DNA of 64,000 bases, taken from the NCBI GenBank assembly GCA_963803065.1, contig CAWDKW010000005.1:186001-250000 (forward strand). Reading direction: 5' to 3'. This document shows, piece after piece, positions 17,163-26,895 of the stretch. Below the pieces are notes generated by a model. It saw only the letters and a program-made list of their open reading frames with translations. It was not told the DNA's origin and ran no database searches. The stretch comes from DASXMT01 sp963803065 (GTDB lineage Bacteria > Actinomycetota > Acidimicrobiia > Acidimicrobiales > RAAP-2). The stretch's first letter is position 1. Every line of letters begins with the position of its first letter. A program made the position numbers and the translations under genes.

Positions 17163-18631
17163 GTGGTGTCGGCCGGGACCCCCGCCGGTGGTGGGTGCTC
17201 GGCCGGTGCCGTGCCACCGCCGGGTGACACAGCCGGTGCCGTGCCCCCGCGGGGTGACACAGCCGGTGCAGCCTCGTCCGGCGGCTGTGCCGGAGCTATC
17301 GCCGGCAGGAGCGGACGCAGCCAGGCCGTGGCGACGTAGGCGACCACGACAGCCACGATCACCAGCGGCATCAGAGCGACGGCATCCGCCTCCAGAAAGA
17401 GGCTGGCCAACAGGACAGAGGTCAGTGGTAGCCCGAGCATGGCGACAGTCATGGCCCCGATGCCCATGGCCACGCCGGCGATGAGGGGCAGCCCGGGAAG
17501 GTGGGACAAGGCAATCCCACCCGCCGCTCCGATGAACATCCCGGGAAAGGTTGGACCGCCTCGGAACGAGCTCAACGAAGCCCCGTAGGCCAGGCTCTTG
17601 AACAGCATCAGCAGCAACAGGGCGCCGACCGTCCAGCTCGAGGCGTCGTGGACGAGCGAACCCAGCGCCGATTGGCCGGAGAACAGCACCTCGGATGAAT
17701 TCCGCCCCGACGCCTCGCCGAAAGCGATGGCGCAGCCGGCGACGGCTACGCCTATGACCGGGGTCAACAGCACCATCCGCTTCTCGACCAGCGGCTGTAA
17801 CCACAGGGCGATCCACCTGATGGCCGTCCCGACCACGGCGGCCACGACACCGATGCCCACCGCCCACAGCAGTTCAGCCCCGTCCGGGGTGGTGAAGGTC
17901 GGGATGTGGGGGATGGCCAAGGTCAGGTGCCCGTACCCCGTCCATTTGTCCAGGCCGACGAAGATCAACGAGCCGATCCCGGCCGCCAGCAGGCCCGGGA
18001 CGAGGACGACTCCGAGCAATGGGCCGCCGAGGCCGGCCGCCTCCATGAGCAAGAACGCCCCCACGATGGGCGACCCGAGGAGCGTGCTGACGGCGGCAAA
18101 GCTCCCGGCGGCGCCGATGACGACCGCGGCCATGGACGGTGCATCCCGCTTGATCAGGTGGACGGCGAGGACGCCCATCCCGCTTCCCATCGCGATGAGC
18201 GGTGCCTCGGGTCCCAGCACGACGCCGAGGCTGAGGGTGGCGAAGGCGGCAATGAGGATGCCTGGCAGTTCGATCGGTGGGACGGCTCCGGCCGCCTTGA
18301 ATCCCTCTGCCGGCTTGTGGCCCGCGGTCCCCGGGAGGTACCGGATGCTCAACCCCACGAGCAGCCCGCTCAAGGCCAGCGGGAGTACGGGCCACCATGC
18401 CGGCTCGCCGTGGAACCCGACCTCGCCGGGAAGGGTGGAGAAGACGTAGCTCTGGGTCTCGGCGACTGCCTTGAGGAAGAAGTAGGCGGCGGCGGCGACG
18501 GGTACGCCGATGGCTGCGCCGAGGAGGAGCAGGACCAGGTAGCTCCGGGACGTCAGGAGCTCCGCCGGGTTGGGCGTCGCCAGCGGTGTGGTCGCGCCAG
18601 GCCTGGGGGTCGCTCCCGGGGCCTCAGCCAT
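17159..18631 (-). CDS. ClC-family chloride channel or H+/Cl- antiporter
   Basis: This 490-residue protein has the ClC repeat architecture with about 16 hydrophobic helices. The filter segment GPEAPLIAMGSGMG contains the gating glutamate (GxEGP motif with G replaced by A). The region GGPTFPGMFIGAAGG matches the later conserved GxFxP segment. There are no CBS domains. The C-terminus carries an in-frame 30-bp duplication giving two copies of an APAVSPxGGT peptide, a low-complexity tail. ATG 18631 follows GGAGGAG. ClC antiporters contribute to extreme acid resistance in E. coli, which fits the gad context, but no operator copy was seen upstream of this gene. Confidence 0.88.
   Translation of the reverse strand: MAEAPGATPRPGATTPLATPNPAELLTSRSYLVLLLLGAAIGVPVAAAAYFFLKAVAETQSYVFSTLPGEVGFHGEPAWWPVLPLALSGLLVGLSIRYLPGTAGHKPAEGFKAAGAVPPIELPGILIAAFATLSLGVVLGPEAPLIAMGSGMGVLAVHLIKRDAPSMAAVVIGAAGSFAAVSTLLGSPIVGAFLLMEAAGLGGPLLGVVLVPGLLAAGIGSLIFVGLDKWTGYGHLTLAIPHIPTFTTPDGAELLWAVGIGVVAAVVGTAIRWIALWLQPLVEKRMVLLTPVIGVAVAGCAIAFGEASGRNSSEVLFSGQSALGSLVHDASSWTVGALLLLMLFKSLAYGASLSSFRGGPTFPGMFIGAAGGIALSHLPGLPLIAGVAMGIGAMTVAMLGLPLTSVLLASLFLEADAVALMPLVIVAVVVAYVATAWLRPLLPAIAPAQPPDEAAPAVSPRGGTAPAVSPGGGTAPAEHPPPAGVPADTT
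17202..17261. repeat. In-frame direct repeat, 30 bp x 2, in the ClC C-terminus
   Basis: Two 30-bp units beginning GCCGGTGCCGTGCC are joined head to tail, with the start of a third after 17261. They encode repeated Ala/Pro/Gly peptides after the last membrane helix. Confidence 0.8.
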
Positions 18632-18745
18632 AGATCGGTCTCCTCCGTCGAGCGAGTCTGCCGCGATCAGGGGCCATCGTCGGGAGGATGCGTCGACGCA
18701 CCACCTGAGCCAGGAACAGCCGAGCCGGCGGGGACCTGGGATGCC

Positions 18746-20012
18746 TCATCGGAATCTGGCGAGCTCGGCCCCTCTGACGCTATCGGACCGAGTGGTCAAC
18801 CGACGAGCCCATATCAGGACCCCTTGCAGTACCACCAAGTACGCTACGAGCCCCACCGCGCTCCACAGGATGCCCCCGCCGGAAATGCCCCCGAAGACGA
18901 GGATGCAGCCCACGACGGCCACGCCGAGCAGTCGAAGCCCAGAGGCGTGCTCGAGCGGGAAGCGGGCCACCCGCACGACCCGCGCCGAGGCCTCGGCGCT
19001 GCGGGTCTTGGAGACCAGCTCGCCGAACCGCTGGGCCAACCAGGTGGAATCCTCTCCCGACCAGGCGGCGAATCGATCTTGCCCAACGCGCCGGCCCGAT
19101 GAGCCACATGAGGGCGGCCACGATGACCGAGACCACCAGCACCCCGAGCAGCCAGTTGTGCAAGAAGTGGCTGAGCGTGTCGTAGACCGCCCCGGTGACA
19201 TCCGGGGATGCCCGGTTGGCGGCATGGGTGATGAAGAAGTTGCGCTCATAGGCGACCAGCCCCAGGACCACGATGGTGGTGATCGAGACGCCGACCCCGA
19301 GCCGCAGCAATGTCTTGCGCCGATCGACCGCGACCGCCACGGCGGCAGCTATGAGGACGAGGGCCACCAGTGGGACCACCCAACCGAGCGTCTTGGCCAG
19401 GTGGAAGACCCCACGGATGGACTTGACCTGTGGCTTGGATGCGACCGTCACCGACAGGTTGGTGGCGTTCTTGAGCTTGGCCTGGAGAGGATCGAAGACG
19501 GTGATGCCCTTATTGTGAAGTTGAGTTATCCCTTTCTCGAGAACGGGATCGAGCTTTATGGCGATGTCTTGGGCCTTCTGTCCGGCGGGGAGCTGGTTGC
19601 CCTCCAAGAAGGAGACCAGTGACGAATGCAGCCGTCGATTGGCCTTGTCCCATGCTTGCTGGAACCAGGTGCTGCGCAGCAGCGTCTTGAATTGATCTTC
19701 GACAAAGCCATGGACTTGATTGGCGATCGGTGCGGCAGCGAACGACGCCTTGGGCGGTAGTGCCGTATTGAGGCGGCCCTGGACATCGACCTTCTCGAAG
19801 AGGACGTTGGTCGCCTTGACGGCGACGTGATCGGTGATGACCTGCTGGCGGGCCAGCGGCGCCATCGTGGCCACGTACTGGTCAGTGTTGGTGATGGTCC
19901 TGATGGCCCAGACCGTGAGTACCGAGATGGGCACCAGCAATGCCGCGATAACCACCAGCACCCATGTCACGAACCGTCGGATCCGGTGCGACCGAGTTGT
20001 CCGCTTGCTCAC
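18746..20012 (-). CDS. Integral membrane protein, unknown function (frameshifted)
   Basis: Starting at ATG 20012, the protein has an N-terminal helix (VTWVLVVIAALLVPISVL), a roughly 170-residue extracytoplasmic domain, then further helices (WVVPLVALVLIAAAVAVAV and LLGVLVVSVIVAALMWLIG). Near 19096 the frame breaks. A one-base shift recovers a continuous C-terminus (VGQDRFAAWSGEDSTW, FGELVSKTRSAEASARV) with two more helices (LLGVAVVGCILVFGG, AVGLVAYLVVLQGVLIW) ending at 18746. Dropping one G in a GGG run repairs it, so a sequencing error is likely. It follows the SHOCT gene by 10 bases in a DUF6325-SHOCT-membrane protein operon. Similar actinobacterial proteins have no assigned function. Confidence 0.7.
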
Positions 20013-20022
20013 GCCGAGCCCA

Positions 20023-20295
20023 TTACCCGAGCAGTCGGGCCTTCTGCGTCTCGAACTCGGCCTCGGTCAACGCACCGGAGTCCTTCAGCGCAGCCAGCTG
20101 CGTGAGTTGCTCGATCGGGTCGGGGGCTGCGGCCGCAGGTGCAGGCGGCGGCGGCGGTGGTGGTGGTGCCTGCTGGGCCGGGGCTTCCTGCTCGGCTGCG
20201 CGCCGGTTGGCGGCGTGGGCGCCCACCGCCGCCGCGGTGCCGGCCACCACGGTGGTTCGCACGGCCATCCGGGCGACTGGTCGTCTTCTCATCAT
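20023..20295 (-). CDS. SHOCT-domain small protein
   Basis: This protein of about 90 residues has a basic start (MMRRRPVARM), a short hydrophobic Ala/Val segment that may be a weak membrane helix, and a Pro-rich linker including nine consecutive prolines. The C-terminal SHOCT motif reads IEQLTQLAALKDSGALTEAE followed by FETQKARLLG. SHOCT is a short oligomerisation-type C-terminal domain. The start is ATG 20295 behind CAGGAGAG. It is the second gene in the operon with DUF6325 upstream. A second SHOCT protein is encoded at 27050. Confidence 0.82.
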   Translation of the reverse strand: MMRRRPVARMAVRTTVVAGTAAAVGAHAANRRAAEQEAPAQQAPPPPPPPPAPAAAAPDPIEQLTQLAALKDSGALTEAEFETQKARLLG

Positions 20296-20320
20296 GTCGT
20301 CTCTCCTGACGCTCGGGGAA

Positions 20321-20743
20321 TCAAACTGCCGACGGCAGGTCGGCAAGGGCGGGCGTGATCAGCTCGTAGGGGATGCGGGCGCCCTCGAGCAGGACACCGC
20401 CAGAGCGGCGCACCGCCTCGGCGAACGGCGCCGCCCAGACGTCCTCCCAGATCAAAAGGGCGGCCGACGAGTTGGGCTCGAGGCTCCGAGCGGCGAACTC
20501 GATGTCGTCGGGGCTGATGAGGCCGCCGACATCGCCGTCCAGTGCCGAGAAGCCCTCGGCCACGTCGAGCTCGTCGATCTCGAGGGTCGCCACCGAGCCG
20601 TCCGCATCCTTCCCGATGAAGATCAGGTCGAGGATGCGTATCGTCCCCGACTCGACCAAGGCGATCAGCTCCGGGGCGATCTGGCCGTTGAACTTGTTGC
20701 CCGGAAACCCCACGATGATGTATTCGACTGGTCCTGCGGTCAT
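20321..20743 (-). CDS. DUF6325 family protein
   Basis: This 140-residue alpha/beta protein (YIIVGFPGNKFNG, GTIRILDLIFIGKDADGS, SSAALLIWEDVWAAPF) belongs to the DUF6325 group. These are soluble relatives of DUF1269 proteins that typically lie beside SHOCT genes in actinobacteria. No activity is known; the fold resembles small regulatory or ligand-binding proteins. ATG 20743 has AAAGGATG upstream. It is the first gene of a three-gene operon with a perfect operator copy 57 bases upstream (20801-20817). Confidence 0.82.
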   Translation of the reverse strand: MTAGPVEYIIVGFPGNKFNGQIAPELIALVESGTIRILDLIFIGKDADGSVATLEIDELDVAEGFSALDGDVGGLISPDDIEFAARSLEPNSSAALLIWEDVWAAPFAEAVRRSGGVLLEGARIPYELITPALADLPSAV

Positions 20744-20800
20744 CTGTCCACATCCTTTGCCTGTTGTCGGTCAGAGTAGGAGGTGCTGTGTTTCTCGTCC

Positions 20801-20817
20801 TCACCCGAATGGGGTGA
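20801..20817. promoter_or_regulatory. Stress-regulon palindrome, copy 7
   Basis: TCACCC-GAATG-GGGTGA, with both halves perfect, lies 57 bases upstream of the DUF6325 start. Confidence 0.7.
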
Positions 20818-20824
20818 TCGTGTC

Positions 20825-20872
20825 CGAGTCGGCACTGTCTCGAGTCGGCACTGTCTCGAGTCGGCACTGTCT
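20825..20872. repeat. Tandem repeat, 16 bp x 3
   Basis: Three identical copies of CGAGTCGGCACTGTCT lie between the operator and the aquaporin stop codon. This array is noncoding and its unit is not a multiple of three. Confidence 0.9.
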
Positions 20873-20892
20873 CCGGAGGCCGTCACCGTTGG

Positions 20893-21747
20893 CTACCGCT
20901 CGAGCGGGAGGGCATCGCCCTCGGCCGCTGCTCGCTCCTTCTTGTCTGGCAGACCTCGCACCAGGCCGATGAGCATGACGGCAATCGCCGCCCCGACGAC
21001 CGGCCCGACGACATAGATCCACCAACCGGTGAAGTTCAAGCTGACGATGTCGGGGCCCAGGGTCCGGGCCGGGTTCATCGATGCGCCGCTGATCGGGCTG
21101 GCGAACAGCCCCAGGAGTGCGACCGTGGCGCCCACGGCCAGCGCCGCGTTGTGGCCGATGCTCCGGTATCCCGTTGCCGTATTGAGGATGACCGAGACCA
21201 AGATCGCGGTGAGTACGATCTCCATCACCAACGATCGCCAGTCTCCGCCCGGTTTGGCTATCGGGTAGTTGCCCCCGGCCGCGACATGGCCGTACATGGC
21301 CTGGAGGAACACTGCCGCAGAGACCGCCCCGGCCAGTTGGACCGCCACGTAGGGCAGTACCCAGGCCACCTTGAACACGCCTCGGCCGGCAAAGGCCAGG
21401 GTCACAGCAGGATTGATGTGAAGGCCTGACAATGGCCCCAGGGCGTAGATCATGGCCATCACCACGGCGCCCGGTGCGATGACAGCCGCCGTCCGGCTGA
21501 TCGGGCCGCCCCCGACGTAGTGGTTGATGACGCCGGACCCGGCGGCCACGGTGACCAGGATGAAGGTGCCAATGTATTCGATGATCAGCCGTATCCACAG
21601 CGGCCGGTGCCGGAGCGTGTCCTCCTGGAACCGGATCAGGTAGCGGCTGCCGATGAGCTCCGCCGTCTCCTTCCGGTCAGGTGCGCCATCGGTGGCTGGA
21701 ACAGCCGTGGACGTCTCGGTCACGTCAGGCTCCGGGGTCGGCGACAC
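20893..21747 (-). CDS. Aquaporin / glycerol facilitator (MIP family)
   Basis: This 284-residue protein has a 45-residue hydrophilic N-terminus and six helices with the two signature loops: INPAVT (first NPA box) and MNPART (second NPA box). It should be a passive channel for water or small neutral solutes. The second loop MNPARTLGP has Arg after the NPA box as in the usual selectivity filter; GlpF-type Asp is not present there, which favours water or a similar solute over glycerol. The GTG start follows the DUF2252 stop by 21 bases, so it is the second gene of that operon, downstream of operator copy 8. Confidence 0.9.
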   Translation of the reverse strand: MSPTPEPDVTETSTAVPATDGAPDRKETAELIGSRYLIRFQEDTLRHRPLWIRLIIEYIGTFILVTVAAGSGVINHYVGGGPISRTAAVIAPGAVVMAMIYALGPLSGLHINPAVTLAFAGRGVFKVAWVLPYVAVQLAGAVSAAVFLQAMYGHVAAGGNYPIAKPGGDWRSLVMEIVLTAILVSVILNTATGYRSIGHNAALAVGATVALLGLFASPISGASMNPARTLGPDIVSLNFTGWWIYVVGPVVGAAIAVMLIGLVRGLPDKKERAAAEGDALPLER

Positions 21748-21768
21748 GGCCCACGGTCCCGTTGGCGG

Positions 21769-23247
21769 TCACAGCCCGCTCTCGGCGACGATGCGCCCGT
21801 CGGCGATGGCCGCTTGCATGGCCTGGTAGTCCTTCTCGTTCTGGTCGGCATAGGTCTCGGCAAACGATCCGATGGCTTGGTCGAAGGCCTTGCTCGAGCC
21901 CAGGTAGGCGGCGATGGCGATGCGGTCGCCGGAGCGGGCGTGGGCCCGAGCCAACGTCCACCCGCACAACCGGCCGTAGGCGGACATGGCTTCGGGGATC
22001 ATGTTGTCGACATCGGCCGAGCCCTTCCAATCGCGGAGCTGGCGGATGTAGAAATCGCGGCGCACGCCGTCGAGGCCATCGACCGTGTCCCAACCGAGGA
22101 AGATATCGCTCGACGCCTGCATCAGGTGCTGGCCGGCGACCACCCGCTCGCCTTGGTTGGCGTAGTGGCTCTTGCCCACGAACCGGGCCAGCACCGACTC
22201 CTGGGCCTCTTTGGCCTGGAGGAGCAGCGGGTCCACCCCGTCGCTTCCCAGCATGAGGATGACCCAGGCCCTCGTGCCGACGCTCCCGACCCCGACCACC
22301 TTCCGGGCGATCCCGGCGAACCGGAACTGCTTCAGCAGGTGCTGCCGGTCGCTCTGCAACGTCTTCCCGTAGCTGCGGAGCAGTCCGTGGAACCGTTCGG
22401 TGAGGTTGGCCGCCTCCGAACCGGGTACCAGCTCGGCGATGGGGACGATCAGGGGGGGATTGCTGACGAATCGGGTCTCTCCGTCGACTACCTCGGTGAG
22501 CTTGCCCAGCGCCTGCAGGCTGTCGCGAGTCCTGGCCTTGGCCAACTGCTTGTCGGCACCGGCCTTCAGCTTGGACGTGGTCTTCTTTCCGGCCTTCCCG
22601 CCACCCGCTGCCAACAGGTTCGCGAGGTCCTTCAGGGCGGTATCGGCGTCGAGCCGGGCATACCAGACGTCGAGGTCGCGCATGGTCGCCAACTTGGCCA
22701 TCTCCGTCCGGTAGGCGCACGCGGTGTCCACGACGATGCCCGCCCGCTCCTTGTCGGAGAAGCCCCGATCCCGACCGGCGATGGCCAGGCTGGCGGCCAG
22801 GCGCTTCACGTCCCACTCCCACGGCCCGGGGAGGGTCTCGTCGAAGTCGTTCACGTCGAAGACCAGAGACCGCTCCGGTGAGGCAAAGACGCCGAAGTTG
22901 CTCAGGTGGGCATCGCCGCAGGCCTGGACGGTCAGCCCCGACCTGGGCGTCGTGGCCAGGTCGGACGCCATGATCAGCGCCGCGCCCCGGAAGAAGGTGA
23001 ACGGCGAGACGGCCATGCGCCCGTAGCGGATCGGGACCAGTTCGGGGACACGGGAGGCGGCTTGGCTCTCGAGCAGGGCCACCGGGTCGGGGCGATCCTG
23101 AAGCGGCTCCCAGGCTCCCTGGCTGGCTCGGGGGGCGGCTGTCCGCGCCGCCTTGCCTACGGCGACCCGGCGTTCCTGTGAGATCTGCTCCTGGGTCGAT
23201 TGGTCGATCGCCGGAAATTCGGCTCCTGCTACCTGCGTGTTGGCCAT
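21769..23247 (-). CDS. DUF2252 family protein (kinase-like fold)
   Basis: This 492-residue protein has DUF2252 hallmarks: FTFFRGAALIMASDL, then CGDAHLSNFGVFASPE, VFDVNDFDETLPGPWEWDVK and RLAASLAIA. The GDAHLSN and DFDE segments resemble the catalytic loop (HxDxxxxN-like) and metal-binding Asp of aminoglycoside phosphotransferase-type kinases, so a small-molecule kinase role is plausible but unproven. ATG 23247 lies 33 bases after operator copy 8 (23281-23297). It is co-transcribed with the aquaporin gene. DUF2252 genes commonly travel with general stress genes in actinobacteria. Confidence 0.85.
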   Translation of the reverse strand: MANTQVAGAEFPAIDQSTQEQISQERRVAVGKAARTAAPRASQGAWEPLQDRPDPVALLESQAASRVPELVPIRYGRMAVSPFTFFRGAALIMASDLATTPRSGLTVQACGDAHLSNFGVFASPERSLVFDVNDFDETLPGPWEWDVKRLAASLAIAGRDRGFSDKERAGIVVDTACAYRTEMAKLATMRDLDVWYARLDADTALKDLANLLAAGGGKAGKKTTSKLKAGADKQLAKARTRDSLQALGKLTEVVDGETRFVSNPPLIVPIAELVPGSEAANLTERFHGLLRSYGKTLQSDRQHLLKQFRFAGIARKVVGVGSVGTRAWVILMLGSDGVDPLLLQAKEAQESVLARFVGKSHYANQGERVVAGQHLMQASSDIFLGWDTVDGLDGVRRDFYIRQLRDWKGSADVDNMIPEAMSAYGRLCGWTLARAHARSGDRIAIAAYLGSSKAFDQAIGSFAETYADQNEKDYQAMQAAIADGRIVAESGL

Positions 23248-23280
23248 GATCCACCGTCGCGCCTGGATGAGGGCGGTTCA

Positions 23281-23297
23281 TCACCCTTATCGGGCGA
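23281..23297. promoter_or_regulatory. Stress-regulon palindrome, copy 8
   Basis: TCACCC-TTATC-GGGCGA has one mismatch in the right half. It lies 33 bases before the DUF2252 start codon. Confidence 0.6.
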
Positions 23298-23359
23298 TAT
23301 GCCGGGGGTCGGGGGACAGATCGCCCCTGGGCCTCCAATGGGCCCTTGGCCGATACGCC

Positions 23360-24324
23360 CTACCCGGCTCCTTGTCCCGGCGCCGGGCTGTCGGCTGCGA
23401 CCCGAAAGCCCACATTGCCCGTGGAGGTCTCTGGATCACTGCCGAACCGGGCTGAGACCCGGTAGCGCCGGCAATAGGAGGCGTGGCACAGATAGGAACC
23501 ACCGCGTTGGACTCGGGACGACCCGGGCCGGGGGCCGGTCGGGCTCTCAACCGGCGATACGGCGTAGTAGTTGACATCGAGCCAGTCGGCATACCATTCC
23601 CAGACGTTTCCGGTCGTGTTGTAGAGCCAGTAGCCATTGGGCGGGAAGGTATCGACAGGGGCGGTTCCCACGAAGCCGTCCGCACCGCTGTTTCCTCCGG
23701 GGAAGTCGCCTTGGAACACGTTCATGCGGTGTTGGCCATCGGGTTCGAGCTCTTTCCCCCATGGAAACGGCTGGGCTTCGATCCCACCACGGGCCGCCGC
23801 CTCCCACTCCGCCTCGCTCGGCAAGCGGGTTCCCGACCAGGTGCAATAGGCCTGTGCGTCATTCCAGGACACATGCACGACCGGGTGGTCCTGGCGATCA
23901 GCGATATCGGAGTGAGCGCCCTCGGGATGGCGCCACTCGGCCCCGATGACTTGGCGCCACCACGGCGCTCCTGCCACCCCGCGGGTGGAAAGTCGTCAGG
24001 CAGCAGTCCGCCGAACACGAACGACCATCCGAAGCGTTCGGCGTCGGTCCGCCACCCGCTGTCCTCGACGAATTGGGCAAACCGCTGGTTGGAGACGGCG
24101 AACGCGTCGATCTGAAACGCCGGCAATCCGATGTCGTGGACGGGTCCCTCACCGTCACCGGCATAGCTCCAATCGGACTCGTCGCCCATGCGGTACCGGC
24201 CGGGCGGCACAGCCACCAGCGAGGGGTGGCGGCGGACGCCGACCTCCACCACCTGTTGCGGGCGCCCCGGCTCTGATGCTTGCTCCCGACTGGGCGTGCA
24301 GCACGATTCGGGCACGTCGCCCAC
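23360..24324 (-). CDS. Formylglycine-generating enzyme (sulfatase modifier), frameshifted
   Basis: FGE-type enzymes oxidise the active-site cysteine of sulfatases to formylglycine. The N-terminal half (VAVPPGRYRMGDESDWSY, FAVSNQRFAQFVEDSGW) starts at 24324. A one-base shift near 23978 recovers GAPWWRQVIGAEWRHPEG, HPVVHVSWNDAQAYC, RLPSEAEWEAAARGG and NVWEWYADW. The end is RGGSYLCHASYCRRYRVSAR, whose two cysteines match the catalytic copper-binding pair. One extra G in the GGGG run at 23977-23980 would restore a protein of about 320 residues, so this is probably a sequence error. It follows the arylsulfatase gene by 22 bases, its expected substrate, in one operon. Confidence 0.82.
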
Positions 24325-24346
24325 GGTAACCGTAGGGACTTTGCGG

Positions 24347-26701
24347 CTACTGGATTGCTGTCGCCACCCGCATGCGATCCTCGGGGGAGATCAGGTGATC
24401 GTGATCGTCGTCCCCGATGTCCAGCTGCACCCAGCGCACAGTCCCGGTGAACTGACTGGTCGCGCTGGTGTAGTCCTCGCTGACCGTGGTCCCGGTGTCG
24501 CTCCCGACGTCGCAGGTCTCGTCCCCGGAGTAGATCATGGGTACTGTGGCGTCGACCCGGCCGTCACCGACCTTGTTGCCGTCGATGAAGAGCGTGGCCG
24601 TGCCCCCCTTGGCCAGGCCGCCCCCGTCGTAGGCGAACTCCATGCGCACCTGATGGGTGCCGGGCGGGACGGCTTCGGTCCCCTCAACGTAGAACCGCAT
24701 AAGCCCGGCCAGGTTGTGGCAGTACTTCGGCTTGCCTTCCTGGAGATAGAAGCTCCACCCGGCAAAGGCGCCTCCCTGGGCCACGATCACGCCGTTGGCG
24801 CCTCCCTCGGGTACTACCACCTCGGCGGTAACCGAATGTGACTTGTTCTTCATGTTGAGCACCGAGTTCTCGCTCAACCGGACCATGCCGCCGTAGAGCG
24901 TCTGTGTCTTGGACTTGGTGAGGACGGGACGTCCGGCGATGTCCGAGTTGAAGCGCTCGATGCGGCGGTCGTCGAGGGGAAGGACGTTGTGCTTCACCGC
25001 TTCGATGAGCCAGAGCCGCTGGAGCTCCTGCAGCTTCTCCGGGTGGTCGGCGGCGATGTCGTGAGTCTGAGACCAGTCGGTTGTGGTGTCGTAGAGCTCC
25101 CACACGTCGTCGTCGAGCGCAGGCAGCTCGGCGCCGAATTCCCAAGGGACGCTGTGCCGGGTGACTGCCGTCCATCCCTTGTGGTAGATCCCCCGGTTGC
25201 AGGCGACCTCGAAGTACTGGGTCTCCCGACCCTCCGGCGCGTTCGCCTGGTCGAAGGCATAGGCCATGGACACACCGTGCAACGGCATCTGCTGGATGCC
25301 GTCGACAAACGTCGGTTCGGGAAGGCCGGCGGCGTCGAGGATCGTCGTCGCCACGTCGATGAGATGGTGGAACTGGCTTCGAATTTCGCCCTTTGCACTG
25401 AACCCGCTCGGCCAATGGACGATGGTGCCGTTGCGGGTCCCCCCGAAGTGGGAGGCGACCTGCTTCGTCCACTGGTAGGGGGTGTCCATGGCGTGGGCCC
25501 ACCCCACGGCGTAGTGGTTGTAGGCATCGGGAGTGCCGAACCCGTCGATGTGGTCGACCATGAATTCGGTGGTCTCGAACTGGGCGGCCCCGTTGAGGGA
25601 GATGATCTCGTTGAAGGTGCCGTTGGGGGTCCCCTCAGCACTGGCTCCGTTGTCCCCGATGATGAGGAAGACCAGCGTGTCGTCGAGGACCCCGAGATCC
25701 TTCAGCGTGTCGAGGAGCCTCCCGATGTGATGATCGGTGTGCTCGAGGAAGCCGGCGTAGATCTCCATCTGGCGGGCCAGCACGGGCTTGAGGGCGCCAG
25801 GGACGTCGGACCAGGCCGAGATCTCGTCGGGACGCTTCGACAGCTCCGTGTCCTGGGGTACGACACCGAGCTCCTTCTGCCGGGCCAGCGTCTCCTCCCG
25901 GAGTGCGTCCCAGCCCGCATCGAACCGGCCCTTGTATCTGTCGCTCCACTCTTTCGGCACGTGATGGGGGGCATGAGTGGCCCCCGGCGCGTAGTACATG
26001 AAGAACGGCTTGTCGGGCATCAACGACTTCTGCTGCCTGACCCAGGACGACGCCCGATCGGTCATGTCCTCGGTGAAGTGGTAGCCCTCCTCCGGTGACT
26101 TGGACGGCTCCACCGGCGTGATGCCGTCGTAGATGGCCGGGTAGTACTGGTTGGTCTCAGCGCCGACGAAGCCGTAGAAATGTTCGAAACCGCTTCCAGT
26201 CGGCCATTGGTTGAACGGGCCCATCGGGCTCGTCTCCCACACCGGGACCTCGTGGCACTTTCCGAACTGAGCGGTGCTGTAGCCGTTGAGCTGGAGGATC
26301 TTGGCCAGCGGCGCGGCCTTGTCGGGCCGGATCGAGTTGTAACCGGGAGCAGACGTGGCTATCTCGGTGATGCCGCCCATCCCCACCGAATGGTGGTTGC
26401 GGCCGGTCAGAAGAGCCTGGCGGCTCGGCGAGCACAGGGCCGTGGTATGGAAGCGATTGAACCGCAGGCCCTCGGCAGCCAGCCGTTCGGCATTCGGAGT
26501 GCTACACGGGCCTCCGAACGCGCTCGACGCCCCGAATCCGGCATCGTCGATCATCATGACCAGGACGTTCGGCGCCTTTTCGGGCGGACGCAGCTGCTCG
26601 ATCGGGGGGAACTTCGTGTCCGGGTCCTTGGCGTCGTAGGTGATCAGGCCGACACGATCTCGACCGGGGATCGGGAGTTGGTTCCGAACAATGTCAGACA
26701 T
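24347..26701 (-). CDS. Arylsulfatase (type I, formylglycine-dependent)
   Basis: This 784-residue sulfatase hydrolyses sulfate esters. The metal-binding start of the fold is NVLVMMIDDAGFG (Asp52, Asp53). The active-site cysteine is C90 in ALCSPSRQALLTGRNHH, the C-x-P-S-R motif that FGE converts to formylglycine. KPFFMYYAPGATHAPHH and FLIIGDNGASAEGT are further active-site segments. A C-terminal extension of about 200 residues is beta-rich (FYLQEGKPKYCHNLAGL). There is no signal peptide, so it may act in the cytoplasm or leave by another route. ATG 26701 follows a GAG-rich leader. Two operator copies lie 148 and 194 bases upstream. Confidence 0.92.
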   Translation of the reverse strand: MSDIVRNQLPIPGRDRVGLITYDAKDPDTKFPPIEQLRPPEKAPNVLVMMIDDAGFGASSAFGGPCSTPNAERLAAEGLRFNRFHTTALCSPSRQALLTGRNHHSVGMGGITEIATSAPGYNSIRPDKAAPLAKILQLNGYSTAQFGKCHEVPVWETSPMGPFNQWPTGSGFEHFYGFVGAETNQYYPAIYDGITPVEPSKSPEEGYHFTEDMTDRASSWVRQQKSLMPDKPFFMYYAPGATHAPHHVPKEWSDRYKGRFDAGWDALREETLARQKELGVVPQDTELSKRPDEISAWSDVPGALKPVLARQMEIYAGFLEHTDHHIGRLLDTLKDLGVLDDTLVFLIIGDNGASAEGTPNGTFNEIISLNGAAQFETTEFMVDHIDGFGTPDAYNHYAVGWAHAMDTPYQWTKQVASHFGGTRNGTIVHWPSGFSAKGEIRSQFHHLIDVATTILDAAGLPEPTFVDGIQQMPLHGVSMAYAFDQANAPEGRETQYFEVACNRGIYHKGWTAVTRHSVPWEFGAELPALDDDVWELYDTTTDWSQTHDIAADHPEKLQELQRLWLIEAVKHNVLPLDDRRIERFNSDIAGRPVLTKSKTQTLYGGMVRLSENSVLNMKNKSHSVTAEVVVPEGGANGVIVAQGGAFAGWSFYLQEGKPKYCHNLAGLMRFYVEGTEAVPPGTHQVRMEFAYDGGGLAKGGTATLFIDGNKVGDGRVDATVPMIYSGDETCDVGSDTGTTVSEDYTSATSQFTGTVRWVQLDIGDDDHDHLISPEDRMRVATAIQ

Positions 26702-26849
26702 CTCTCACTCCGGAATTCGTGGTGTTCACTGCGGGGCGCATGGCGGCCTTGGGCTTGGGCGGATGGTGATCGTGGGGTGCGACCGGCCCGCGACGATGGA
26801 TGCGGCAGTCGCGGTTCGTCCAGCATGAGATAGGCGGCGGCCGAAGTCG

Positions 26850-26866
26850 TCATCCCGCGAGGGTGA
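26850..26866. promoter_or_regulatory. Stress-regulon palindrome, copy 9
   Basis: TCATCC-CGCGA-GGGTGA lies in the divergent gap between the arylsulfatase (start 26701) and the PLDc_N/SHOCT gene (start 27050), paired with copy 10. Confidence 0.65.
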
Positions 26867-26895
26867 TAGCCCGGCATTTTCCAGATGACCGAAAG

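Noticed and set aside
21725..23338. 537-residue minus-strand frame overlapping DUF2252 and spanning its promoter
   Set aside because: Arg/Pro-rich shadow of the DUF2252 gene on the same strand in another phase; it covers the operator and has no family features.
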